Below, piece by piece: positions 16,954 through 25,014 of a DNA stretch of 64,000 bases. The DNA is from Sphingopyxis sp. OPL5 (lineage in GTDB: Bacteria > Pseudomonadota > Alphaproteobacteria > Sphingomonadales > Sphingomonadaceae), in the NCBI RefSeq assembly GCF_003797775.2, contig NZ_CP060725.1, positions 1,054,001 to 1,118,000 on the forward strand. The letters are read 5' to 3'. Position 1 is the first letter of the stretch. Each line of letters starts with the position of its first letter. Under the pieces are notes generated by a model. It had not been told where the DNA came from and searched no databases. It worked only from the letters and a program-made list of their open reading frames with translations. The position numbers and the translations under genes were made by a program.

Positions 16954-17237
16954 GCGCGAACGACGATCAGGCCGCTTGCCGTCGCGCTGTCCAGAAAATC
17001 GGCGACATCGGCCGCGAGGACGCCCTCCGGCGCTTCATAGGATGACGCCAGCGCCGCGACGATCTGCGTGCGGTTCGCGCCGTCCGCGATCATCCGCCAC
17101 ATTTCCGACGCCTGTTTGTTGAGCGAGTGATAGCTGCCCCGGTCCTGGTCGAACAACAGGATCGGGCCGCCATTGTCGGTCCACACCATTGCCTTGCTCG
17201 GGGCGAAACGCCGCTCATCTCCGTCCACGTCATGCAT
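16950..17237 (-). CDS. Second PqqD-like protein
   Basis: This 95-residue protein also has the PqqD pattern: GGPILLFDQDRGSYHSLN, then ASEMWRMI and a C-terminal DFLDSATASGLIVV. It overlaps the cyclase start by 4 bp, so the leftward operon is PqqD2, cyclase, PqqD1. Two recognition proteins around one cyclase are unusual. One may serve the protease and the other a tailoring enzyme, or each may prefer one precursor. The start is the ATG at 17237; a longer upstream reading lacks family similarity. Confidence 0.75.
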   Translation of the reverse strand: MHDVDGDERRFAPSKAMVWTDNGGPILLFDQDRGSYHSLNKQASEMWRMIADGANRTQIVAALASSYEAPEGVLAADVADFLDSATASGLIVVRA

Positions 17238-17255
17238 CCCCGGTCTGGCATTCGA

Positions 17256-17270
17256 CCGACATCTTGTCGG
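17256..17270. promoter_or_regulatory. Palindrome in the divergent promoter of PqqD2 and acyltransferase
   Basis: CCGACA-TCT-TGTCGG is a perfect 6-bp inverted repeat in the roughly 100-bp gap between divergent genes, next to a TTGACC hexamer at 17274. It is the only clear operator-like element inside the RiPP locus. Confidence 0.4.
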
Positions 17271-17337
17271 AATTGACCTGACGATAACAGTGCGCGACAA
17301 GTCCGCCAATCCTGTCCGCTCGATCCCCGGCATCTTC

Positions 17338-19248
17338 TTGGAGCGAAACCCTATCGCGCGGACCACCGAATATCGTGCCGATATCGACGGCCTGCGCGGG
17401 ATCGCGATATCGGCGGTGGTCGCCTGCCACATCAACCTGCCCTTCGCCGCCGGGGGATTTGTCGGCGTCGACATTTTCTTCGTAATTTCGGGTTTTCTGA
17501 TCACGCGGCTGCTCGCGGACGAATATGATGCGCACGGACGGATCGGCCTCGCCGATTTCTACGCGCGGCGCGTCCGGCGCCTGCTGCCCCCGCTGCTGCT
17601 GGTGGTCGCCGCGACGCTGGTGGCCGGCTTCCTCTGGCTGCTGCCCGACGAAGAGGTCGCGCTCGCCCGATCGGCGATCATGGCGCTGCTCTTTGCCGCC
17701 AATATCCATTTCTGGACCGTCGGGACCGGCTATTTCGAGCCCGCCAGCACGCTGCTCCCGCTCCAGCATCTCTGGACGCTCGGCGTGGAGGAACAATTCT
17801 ACCTGCTCTGGCCGCTGGCGTTCGTCGGCACCGCGGCGCTGGCACGGCGGCGAAACAGACCTGTCCTTCCCGCGCTGCGCCTTGTCCTCATCGCCGCCGT
17901 CGCGGCCTCACTAGCCCTCGCGATCGTGCAGGGTCCTTCGCGCGCGGCCTTCTTCCTGCTGCCCGCCCGCGCCTGGGAGCTCGGCGCCGGTTGCCTGCTC
18001 GCCATGGCCCCGCCGCTATCCGCCGCCCGAGCGCGCTGGCTCGCCCCGCTCGGGGTCACGGCGATCCTCCTCGCCATCCTCGTCTATGACGCCCACACCC
18101 CCTTTCCCTCCTTCCGTGCCGCCCTGCCTGTCGTCGGCAGTGTCGCGCTGATCGCCGCCGGCGCCGCTGACCCGCGCGGGGTCGTGCCGCGATTGCTGTC
18201 GCAGCGCTGGATCGCCGGTCTCGGCAAGGTCTCCTACGGCTGGTATCTGTGGCACTGGCCACTGCTGGCCTTCGTCCGCATCCAATGGGGCGGCGGCATC
18301 CATGTCGTTCGCGACACCAGCCTCGTCCTGCTCGCCCTGCTGCTCGCCATCATCATGTACCACCGGGTCGAAATGCCGATCCGCGAGCGGCGCGTGGCGG
18401 GGTTTGGCGACACCACCCGCTCGCTCGCAAGCGGCGGTGCGCTGCTCGTCGCGGGCCTTGCGCTCGCCGCGGCGCTGTGGGTCTGGGCCGCCCGGCCGAG
18501 CCCGGCGGGATCGCTGATGGCGCAATATCGGACGGCGCGCAGCGGCGCGGTGCGCGACTTTCCCTTTTGCAACGATCCCGCGCCCTGCGCGTCGGGCGCT
18601 CCGGCGGGCGGGCCGGCGCTGTTGCTATGGGGCGATTCGCATGCCGCCCAGCTCGGCCACGCGCTCGACCTCGCGGGCCGGCAGGCGGGCATCCACATCC
18701 TGACGCGGACCGAAGGGGGCTGCGCGCCGGGCGGTTCGCCCCTTGGTGTCCGCCGGGGCGATCCGCGCTGGATGGCGTGCGCGGCGTTCGAACATCGGGT
18801 CCGCGCCGAACTGGCCGGTCTTCGGAGCCATCGCAATCTGCGCACCCTGCTGTTCGCGGGCGGCTGGGACGCCCGGCAGGCCGGATGGGAGCGGCAGCTC
18901 GCCGCCGACGTCGACGCCGCGCGACGCCTGGGCCTGCGCGTGATCATCGCGCGCGACGTGCCCCTGCACAGCCGCGACGTCCTGCGCTGCACGGTCCGCC
19001 GAGGCGCCGACAGCTGCGCCGAGCCGCGCGCCGCGATCGAGCGCCGTGCCGCCGCGGTCGATCGCGCCCTCGACGAAATCGCGGCCCAGCGCCCCGATGT
19101 GCGCCTCTGGTCGCCGCTCGACCGCCTGTGTCCGCACGACCGCTGCCCCGCCGCCATCGACGGGCGGCTGCTGTATCGCAATCAGGGGCATCTGACCCTC
19201 GACGGGTCGGCCTATCTGGCGCCGGCGCTGCGGCCCGTCATCGGCTGA
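17338..19248 (+). CDS. OafA-type acyltransferase fused to an SGNH domain
   Basis: This is a membrane protein of about 636 residues. The N-terminal part (about 10-380) is an acyltransferase-3 domain with the opening YRADIDGLRG, His in VACHINLPF, FFVISGFLITRLL and around ten membrane segments. The C-terminal part (about 440-636) is a periplasmic SGNH domain with LLLWGDSHAAQLG and the late NQGHLTLDGSAYL. Such proteins O-acylate envelope polysaccharides. I take a TTG at 17338 as start; a GTG at 17290 is possible. Its 3' end overlaps the oxygenase gene by 11 bp. It might acylate the peptide or its carrier, but a surface-glycan role is equally possible. Confidence 0.8.
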   Translation: MERNPIARTTEYRADIDGLRGIAISAVVACHINLPFAAGGFVGVDIFFVISGFLITRLLADEYDAHGRIGLADFYARRVRRLLPPLLLVVAATLVAGFLWLLPDEEVALARSAIMALLFAANIHFWTVGTGYFEPASTLLPLQHLWTLGVEEQFYLLWPLAFVGTAALARRRNRPVLPALRLVLIAAVAASLALAIVQGPSRAAFFLLPARAWELGAGCLLAMAPPLSAARARWLAPLGVTAILLAILVYDAHTPFPSFRAALPVVGSVALIAAGAADPRGVVPRLLSQRWIAGLGKVSYGWYLWHWPLLAFVRIQWGGGIHVVRDTSLVLLALLLAIIMYHRVEMPIRERRVAGFGDTTRSLASGGALLVAGLALAAALWVWAARPSPAGSLMAQYRTARSGAVRDFPFCNDPAPCASGAPAGGPALLLWGDSHAAQLGHALDLAGRQAGIHILTRTEGGCAPGGSPLGVRRGDPRWMACAAFEHRVRAELAGLRSHRNLRTLLFAGGWDARQAGWERQLAADVDAARRLGLRVIIARDVPLHSRDVLRCTVRRGADSCAEPRAAIERRAAAVDRALDEIAAQRPDVRLWSPLDRLCPHDRCPAAIDGRLLYRNQGHLTLDGSAYLAPALRPVIG

Positions 19249-19864
19249 GCCAGCCCCCGAACACCCGGCGCGGTCCGCCGCCGGTCAGCGGGGTGACGCG
19301 GTGGTGCAGTTGCGGATCGATGCGAAACAGCGTCATCGTTCCGGCGGGTTGGGCATCCTGCCGGAACAGCGTGCGACCCGAACCCTTTTCGCGAATCTCG
19401 AAACTGCCGCCCTCACAGGGCGCATCGCTCAGGTGAACCGTCACCGCCAGCCGGCGCAATCCGCCGTCGTTCAGATCGTCGTGCCAGTCGAGCCCCTGCT
19501 GCGTCCCGGGCGCTATTTCGCCGATCAGGCCGGTCACATGATGCAGCGTTTCACAGCCGGCGATCGCCTGCGCCCAAAGGAGGAAGCTTGGCCGCTCGAG
19601 CAGGAAGCGCAGCAGCCGCCCCGCCTTATCGCCCCCCTCATACGTCCGCTCCCCCACGCGCGCTATGGTTTCGGGCAGGAAGTCGGCGGTCCGGCACAGT
19701 TGCAGCAGCGTGTCGAGCAGCCCGTCGTCCCACGCCGGCCGGAACGACACCGCGCCATCGCGCAGCAGCGCCGCGCGCATATCGGCGATCGTCGCGTCGC
19801 TCTCGTCGACCTCGGTTCGCGCGATTCCGATCCGAAGCGGACCTGCCAGGCTGGGTTCCACCAT
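19238..19864 (-). CDS. 2-oxoglutarate/Fe(II)-dependent oxygenase
   Basis: This 208-residue protein has a prolyl-4-hydroxylase-like double-stranded beta-helix. The iron triad is visible as H128 with an acidic partner (D129 or D130) in DWHDDLND, and the distal His in DPQLHHRV at 187-188. An Arg at 199/200 (GGGPRRVFGGW) could bind 2-oxoglutarate. The start ATG at 19864 has GGAAGAAG upstream. It converges on the acyltransferase with an 11-bp overlap and is divergent from the methyltransferase. A hydroxylase inside a RiPP locus suggests side-chain hydroxylation of the core, but no direct evidence links it. Confidence 0.8.
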   Translation of the reverse strand: MVEPSLAGPLRIGIARTEVDESDATIADMRAALLRDGAVSFRPAWDDGLLDTLLQLCRTADFLPETIARVGERTYEGGDKAGRLLRFLLERPSFLLWAQAIAGCETLHHVTGLIGEIAPGTQQGLDWHDDLNDGGLRRLAVTVHLSDAPCEGGSFEIREKGSGRTLFRQDAQPAGTMTLFRIDPQLHHRVTPLTGGGPRRVFGGWLSR

Positions 19865-19949
19865 GACCGGCTCTTCTTCCCGACAACCGTCCCGGCGTAA
19901 AGCCGCAACTTTTGCTGGTGGCGATGCCGCGTCCCGATATATTGCGCCG

Positions 19950-21041
19950 ATGAACAAAGATGATCGATTGCACGGGTTTGAAGCCCTCGTCCGCCAGGCC
20001 GACGGCAACGCCCCCGCGCTCGCCGCCCTTTCCCTGTTGTTCAGCAGCGACGGCTGGAAATCGCGTGCGGGCGAAATCGCGGCGCAGGTGCTGGCCTTGC
20101 CCGACGGCGATGTGGCGGCGCGAACGATCGCACGCCACGTGATCACCACCGATGTGCCGCAATGGCATTTCGTCATCGTCGCCGATCTGGCGCGCAACCT
20201 CGCCTATGACCAGGCGCTGCAACGCGCGGTGACGCCGGGCAGCCGGGTGCTCGAAATCGGGACGGGCAGCGGATTGCTCGCGATGATGGCGGCCCGCGCC
20301 GGGGCGGCGCATGTCTACACCTGCGAAATGGAACCGGCGGTGGCGATGACAGCGCGCGAAATCGTCGCACGCAACGGATTTGCTGACCGGATCACCGTGA
20401 TCGACAAACATTCGAAGGATGTCGATGTCAACGAACTGGGCGGCCCGGTCGATATCCTCGTCTCCGAAATCGTCAGCAATGAAATGCTCGGCGAGGGGGT
20501 CCTGCCCGCGATGGAAGATGCCATCGCGCGCCTCGTCAAGCCGGGCGGGATCATCATTCCGGCACAGGGCACGATCCGCGTCGCGCTCGCGCATCTCGCC
20601 GATTTTCCCAGGACGATCGGTACGGTGTCGGGCTTCGATCTGTCCGCCTTCGACGACCTGCGCGAACCCAATTTCCGTATCCCCACCAATCGTCGCGGCC
20701 TGACGCTGGCAAGCGATGCCGTCGACCTGTTCGCATTCGATTTCACCTCGACCGCCCCATGGAGCGGCGACCGCGCGCAGGCGACGCTGCGCTCGACAGG
20801 GCAACCGGCCAATGGCCTGGTCCAGTGGATCACGCTCGATATGGACGGCGTCACCGCTTATGAAAACCGGCCGTCGACCGAAGCGCCGCCCTCGGCCTGG
20901 GCGGCGGTGTTCCACGCCTTCGAAACCATGCTCGACCCACAGGACGGACAGGTCATTCCCGTCCTCGGTCAGCACGACATGGCGAATGTCAGGCTGTGGA
21001 TCGATCCGCCGATGCCAGAGGAAAACGCGCCAGCTCGGTAA
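19950..21041 (+). CDS. PRMT-like SAM methyltransferase
   Basis: The 363-residue protein has the SAM-binding motif LEIGTGSGLLA (101-111), the acidic CEMEP (125-129) and a SEIVSNEMLGEG loop in which E173 and E182 are nine residues apart, as in the double-E loop of protein arginine methyltransferases. The C-terminal half (about 200-350) fits the PRMT beta-barrel. The predicted core contains one Arg (R5), a possible target, though other proteins could be the substrate. It is divergent from the oxygenase (85-bp gap) and overlaps the leader protease gene tail to tail by 53 bp. Confidence 0.8.
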   Translation: MNKDDRLHGFEALVRQADGNAPALAALSLLFSSDGWKSRAGEIAAQVLALPDGDVAARTIARHVITTDVPQWHFVIVADLARNLAYDQALQRAVTPGSRVLEIGTGSGLLAMMAARAGAAHVYTCEMEPAVAMTAREIVARNGFADRITVIDKHSKDVDVNELGGPVDILVSEIVSNEMLGEGVLPAMEDAIARLVKPGGIIIPAQGTIRVALAHLADFPRTIGTVSGFDLSAFDDLREPNFRIPTNRRGLTLASDAVDLFAFDFTSTAPWSGDRAQATLRSTGQPANGLVQWITLDMDGVTAYENRPSTEAPPSAWAAVFHAFETMLDPQDGQVIPVLGQHDMANVRLWIDPPMPEENAPAR

Positions 21042-21435
21042 ATTCGTCGATCCCGTTGCAACCGACGACGTCGACATCCCCGGCGCGCACCCACACATGC
21101 GCGACCATGCCTTCGTCGGCGCGGTTGGCCACGCCATAATGGAGGGTGGTCGGCACATGCCGGCGCGTCAGCAACCATTGCGCGGCGAAGCCCTGCTCGA
21201 AACATTGCGCGCGCCAGGGAACGCGCCGGGCCGCCGCCCAGATCGCCCAGCGGACCGCCGCGATCAATTCCTCTTGCCGCGCCGGGGCCGCATGGGGCGC
21301 GTCCGGATGCCGCGTCCGCGCGGCGATGGCGCGAAAGGGAAAAAAGCGGCGCAGCAAGGCGACAAGGGCGAGCATCAGCGTCGCCGTGACCAGCAATTTC
21401 TGCCTTTCAAACGGCAAGCGCGCGAAGCCGGTCAC
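20989..21435 (-). CDS. Lasso leader peptidase, transglutaminase-like (B2)
   Basis: The 148-residue protein of the lasso B2 family removes the leader peptide. The Cys-His-Asp triad is visible: C78 in WRAQCFEQGFAAQWLL, H113 in MVAHVWV and D120/D122 in GDVDVVG. An N-terminal hydrophobic helix (LVTATLMLALVALL) is common in this family. The GTG at 21435 is the best start, though there is no strong ribosome site. It is far from the PqqD/cyclase operon and on the outer edge of the locus, next to decayed DNA. Its promoter region may therefore be new or lost. Confidence 0.85.
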   Translation of the reverse strand: MTGFARLPFERQKLLVTATLMLALVALLRRFFPFRAIAARTRHPDAPHAAPARQEELIAAVRWAIWAAARRVPWRAQCFEQGFAAQWLLTRRHVPTTLHYGVANRADEGMVAHVWVRAGDVDVVGCNGIDEFTELARFPLASADRSTA

Positions 21436-21639
21436 CGGTGCGACCGTGGCGCAGCGTCCGCTGATCGCACTGCGACTGCGGCCCCAAGGGATAAGTAGCC
21501 CCTCATGGCAGCGTCCGACGGGAGCGGGGACAGCGCATGGCGCGGTTTTAATACCGAACTCGGTCGGCACAAGAGTTTGATCGCTACGAAGCTGCCCATG
21601 GCCCAATTTGCCTTCAGGAACCGAGGAAACACCGTTCGG

Positions 21640-22220
21640 GTCAATTCGGATCATAGGGTTCCAGCGAGGCTCGGTCCTCACGGTGCATCGCACAGCTTTT
21701 TGCGATTTCTTGGCGCCAATTCTCGCATTTTCGATCATGTTCTTGTTTTGATGCCGCATTTCAGCGGCATCGGAGATGGCCCGCCATGCGTCCGGGCTTC
21801 CGGCTTTTAGCGTCCGAACGCCACCTTCCCATATTGACGGCTCCGCGGTGATCTGCTCGGCATTGGCTGCGACGATATTGCGATGCTTTTCGATGCGCTC
21901 GTCTTCTAACTCACGCCCATCCATGCTCGATGCGGCGGCGCCGATCCTGTCCAGCGGTTCGAGAGCAATGTCTTGCGCTTCGAGCGAGCGATGCGCTTCC
22001 AATCGGTGCAGGCCCACATGCCGGGGTCCCGCCTCTCGTCGGCCGCTTGTTCCAAGCCTCCGTAGCCCGTTCGCTGACGCATTGGCCGACGAGACGATGG
22101 CTCCCGTTCGGAGGTATAGACCTTGCCGTGCAATCGATCGAGATGCTTCAAACACGGATTGGAAGGTGCACCGAGGTTTAGAAGCTCGCACGGATGATAG
22201 TGCCCATCGAGATGTCGCAC
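21640..22220 (-). pseudogene. Decayed, unrecognised gene(s)
   Basis: This stretch has lower GC than its neighbours and protein-like segments on the minus strand split between frames. One starts MRHLDGHYHPCELLNLG at 22220; another reads ELEDERIEKHRNIVAANAEQ and AWRAISDAAEMRHQNKNMIE further on. Neither is an intact open gene and I recognise no family. Together with the lactamase remnant it marks a region of insertion and decay. Confidence 0.35.
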
Positions 22221-22346
22221 AGGATCTGTGCCGCCTCAGGGAGCCGCGACCCAAAAAGTTGCTCGACAGCGCCCAAACCCCAAAAAGGCGACTGCGCATC
22301 GCGACCGTACGGGGCCGGAACAGGGGAAGGAAAGCGATGTTCGACG

Positions 22347-22556
22347 AGGAGGGCAATCACCAAGCTCGTGCCCGAAGAATATCCCGGGATCGTCAAAGAC
22401 CAGATCGACGGCTGGGAGCAACTGCTGTCGCTCAAGCCCGACGTCTGGTTCGGCGGCCACCCCTGGCAGCATAATAATGTCGACAAATATGAAGCGATGC
22501 TGGCCGAACCCGGAAGCAATCCCTTCATCGATCCCAAGGGCTATCGCTGCCTCGTG
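22347..22556 (+). pseudogene. 3' remnant of a subclass-B3-like metallo-beta-lactamase gene
   Basis: About 65 codons match the C-terminal part of subclass B3 metallo-beta-lactamases: EEYPGIVKDQIDGWEQLL, DVWFGGHPWQHN with the conserved HPWQH, and NPFIDPKGY. The N-terminal zinc-binding motif HxHxDH and all of the preceding domain are missing. The reading runs directly into the LVIVD gene in a different frame, so this is a deletion scar rather than a functional enzyme. Confidence 0.65.
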
Positions 22557-22702
22557 GCCGCGCGCGGCTGCTCGCTGCTGCCGCGTGCGCAGCGCTTGCC
22601 GCCACACCATCGGCCAGCGCCTCCCCCCCTCCGTCGGGCGGCCCGAAAACGCCGAGCCGCGCGACGGCGCTGTGCGGTCCAGGCGACAATCCCGAGCCCG
22701 GC

Positions 22703-23968
22703 ATGCAGGGCGAGACGCCGCTTGCCGACCTCGAGGCCGGGCGCATCGCCACGCCCTACGTCTGCGGCATGCGCATCGTCGGCAAGCTCGACCCGTGGGG
22801 ACGCGGCGACAATGCGATGCTCAAACGATCGCGCCAGTGCGCCTATGTTTACGGCGGCGGTGAACGCAAAGGAATCGCCGTCATCGACGCGAGCGACCCC
22901 AAGGCACCCAAGGCGGTGGGTCTGCTCGACACGCCGGGCGCGATCGGGGGATCGGAGACGATGGACGTCATCGACACCGGCACCCGCCACCTGCTCGTCG
23001 CGGGCGACTATAGCGGCGGCCTCAGACCGCCCGGCCCCGCTCCCCTCGACATCTACGATATCAGCGACTGCACCACGCCGAAGTTGCTCACGACCTTTTA
23101 CTGGCCCGCAAACATCCATGTGCCCAAGATCTCGCCCGATGGCATGCGGGTCTATGCGAGCCGCGAATATGGCACCGATGGCCTGATGGTCCTCGACATC
23201 AGCGATCCGGCAAGACCCATTTATATGGGGGAATATCCGCTAGTCCTTCCCGGCGGCAAGGCACAGCGCCGCCACGACATGTGGATCAACGATGGCCAGA
23301 CGCGACTGATCTGCGCCGGAAGCGTGCCGATGATCGAGGCGCGCAAGGGCGATTCCGCGCCCAGCATCTGGGACATCACCCAGATCGGCAAGCCGAACCC
23401 CGAATGGCCGAAGATCAGGTTCGTCGGCACCAGCGACATCCGCGGCCAAGGCGATCATCATGCGCCGCTGCTGCGCGTCCGCGGCCGCCAGTATCTGGTG
23501 GCTGCGAATGAGCTCCGCTGCACCGCCTTCCCGCGCATCTTCGATATGACCGATGAAAAGTCGCTGCGCATGGTCGGCGAATTCCGGCTTGAGGCGAATG
23601 ACCGCTGCCTCAATGATCCGGCATGGGCCAAGGCGAACGCCGCCGGCTCCTACGGCCTCCATTATAATGCCGTTGTCGACGATGCTTGGGGCGGCGTGGC
23701 GCTCGGCCTGTTCAGCTTCATGGGCTCGGGGGTCCGGATCGTCGACCTCCGCGATCCGACGCACCCGTACGAAGTGGCCTATTACCATCCGGGAGCCATC
23801 GATGCCCCCTCCCCTCGCGGTCCCCTCGCCAGCAAGACCGACAGCTGCATGTCGATCAACAGTTTCGTGCCAGAGACCGGCCATATCTGGTTCGTCTGCC
23901 GCAGCGGCTTTTACGTCGCCGAACTTTCAAAGGCCGTTCGCGCCAAGCTTGGCGCATCCGTGCCATGA
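22703..23968 (+). CDS. LVIVD-repeat protein, 5' end damaged
   Basis: The 421-residue frame has LVIVD-type beta-propeller repeats, each a YVYG/AVIDASDPKAP-like strand followed by VGLLDTPG or similar: residues about 50-70, 105-125, 155-175 and 340-360. Homologues are exported proteins of unknown function. Upstream in the same frame, from 22568, lies LLAAAACAALAATPSASA, clearly the old signal peptide, but no ATG, GTG or TTG precedes it before a stop at 22490. The true start was lost at the lactamase junction. Translation from the ATG at 22703 would give an unexported protein, so the gene may be inactive. Confidence 0.65.
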   Translation: MQGETPLADLEAGRIATPYVCGMRIVGKLDPWGRGDNAMLKRSRQCAYVYGGGERKGIAVIDASDPKAPKAVGLLDTPGAIGGSETMDVIDTGTRHLLVAGDYSGGLRPPGPAPLDIYDISDCTTPKLLTTFYWPANIHVPKISPDGMRVYASREYGTDGLMVLDISDPARPIYMGEYPLVLPGGKAQRRHDMWINDGQTRLICAGSVPMIEARKGDSAPSIWDITQIGKPNPEWPKIRFVGTSDIRGQGDHHAPLLRVRGRQYLVAANELRCTAFPRIFDMTDEKSLRMVGEFRLEANDRCLNDPAWAKANAAGSYGLHYNAVVDDAWGGVALGLFSFMGSGVRIVDLRDPTHPYEVAYYHPGAIDAPSPRGPLASKTDSCMSINSFVPETGHIWFVCRSGFYVAELSKAVRAKLGASVP

Positions 23969-24186
23969 GGTGGCAACGCCTTGGCTGATAGATGGGTCGG
24001 GCGCTTCGGCCACGGCGCATAGCGCGGACTTTCTCGGCCTTGCGAGAAAGGATGAGGATAGCCGGCGCAAGTCATTGCTGAAGGACGGGTATTAGTCCGG
24101 CCAGCCGACCAAGCCTCCTCCTTGGGGGCAGTTCGCCCCCCGCCGTCCTTTTCCCCAACGCCTCTGCCATTGTAATCGGGAGAACA

Positions 24187-24205
24187 TATCTATATATCAT
24201 AGATA
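24187..24205. promoter_or_regulatory. Candidate operator, TATCTA-N7-TAGATA
   Basis: This perfect inverted repeat lies 60 bp upstream of the SDR at 24265. Over 17 bases it differs at two positions from the site at 33773 and resembles the one at 333. The rest of the gap 23969-24264 shows nothing else I can support. Confidence 0.5.
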
Positions 24206-24264
24206 TTAGACCCGGATGGTCCAGAGGATCGCTTCGGTGGCGCAAACCTGGTGGGAGAAGATTG

Positions 24265-25005
24265 ATGGCAGGCCGATTGTCTGGGAAAATCATTCTTCTG
24301 TCGGGCGGAACCCGAGGGATGGGCGAAGCGCAGGTCCGCGGCATGGTGCGCGAGGGCGCCGAGGTCATTTTCGGTGGCCGGGATCGGGCCGCGGGGGCGG
24401 CGATCGAGGCATCGCTCGACAGCAAGGCGTACTTCATACCGCTCGACGTCACGAAACCCGAAGATTGGAAGGCTGCAGTCGAATTCGCGGTGAAGCGGTT
24501 CGGCCGGATCGATGGTCTCGTGAACAACGCCGGGGTCGGCGCCACGCACCCGCTGATCGACATCAGCGACGAAGAGTGGGCCGGCGTCGTCGCGGTCAAC
24601 CAGAACGGCGTCTTTTTCGGGATGCGCGAGGGGGCGCGCGCGATGCTGGCATCGGGCGGGGGCTCGATCGTCAATGTCGCATCGCCCGCGGGCACGAAAG
24701 CCCATGCCAATCTGGTCGCCTATTCGGCCGCGAAGGCGGCGGTGATCGGAATGTCGCGGGCGGTCGCCAAGGAACTCGCGCCCAGTGGCATTCGCGTCAA
24801 CGTCCTGATCCCGGGATTTTTTGCGACGCGCCTCCTGACCGAGACGACAAACAGCCAGGCCCTCGAACGCGGCGCGAAACTGACCCCGCTCGGGCGCGTC
24901 GCGCAGCCCGAGGAGAGCGTTGGCGCTGTCCTGTTCCTGCTATCCGACGAAAGCAGCTTCGTGACGGGTACGCAGATCGTCGTCGATGGCGGCTACACCG
25001 CGTGA
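24265..25005 (+). CDS. Short-chain dehydrogenase/reductase (hydroxysteroid-dehydrogenase-like)
   Basis: The 246-residue classical SDR has SGGTRGMG at the nucleotide-binding turn, NNAGVG, a catalytic Ser in VNVASPAG and YSAAK. It most resembles 3alpha/20beta-hydroxysteroid dehydrogenase-like SDRs by its RGMGEAQVRGMVREGA opening. The ATG at 24265 has GGGAGAAG upstream. It is preceded by a TATCTA/TAGATA operator-like site and ends 9 bp from the convergent GFA gene. Substrate is not certain. Confidence 0.85.
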   Translation: MAGRLSGKIILLSGGTRGMGEAQVRGMVREGAEVIFGGRDRAAGAAIEASLDSKAYFIPLDVTKPEDWKAAVEFAVKRFGRIDGLVNNAGVGATHPLIDISDEEWAGVVAVNQNGVFFGMREGARAMLASGGGSIVNVASPAGTKAHANLVAYSAAKAAVIGMSRAVAKELAPSGIRVNVLIPGFFATRLLTETTNSQALERGAKLTPLGRVAQPEESVGAVLFLLSDESSFVTGTQIVVDGGYTA

Positions 25006-25014
25006 CCGAACAGG

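Noticed and set aside
17290..17337. An upstream GTG start for the acyltransferase
   Set aside because: It would add 16 residues without family similarity and put the start inside the likely divergent promoter; kept only as an alternative.
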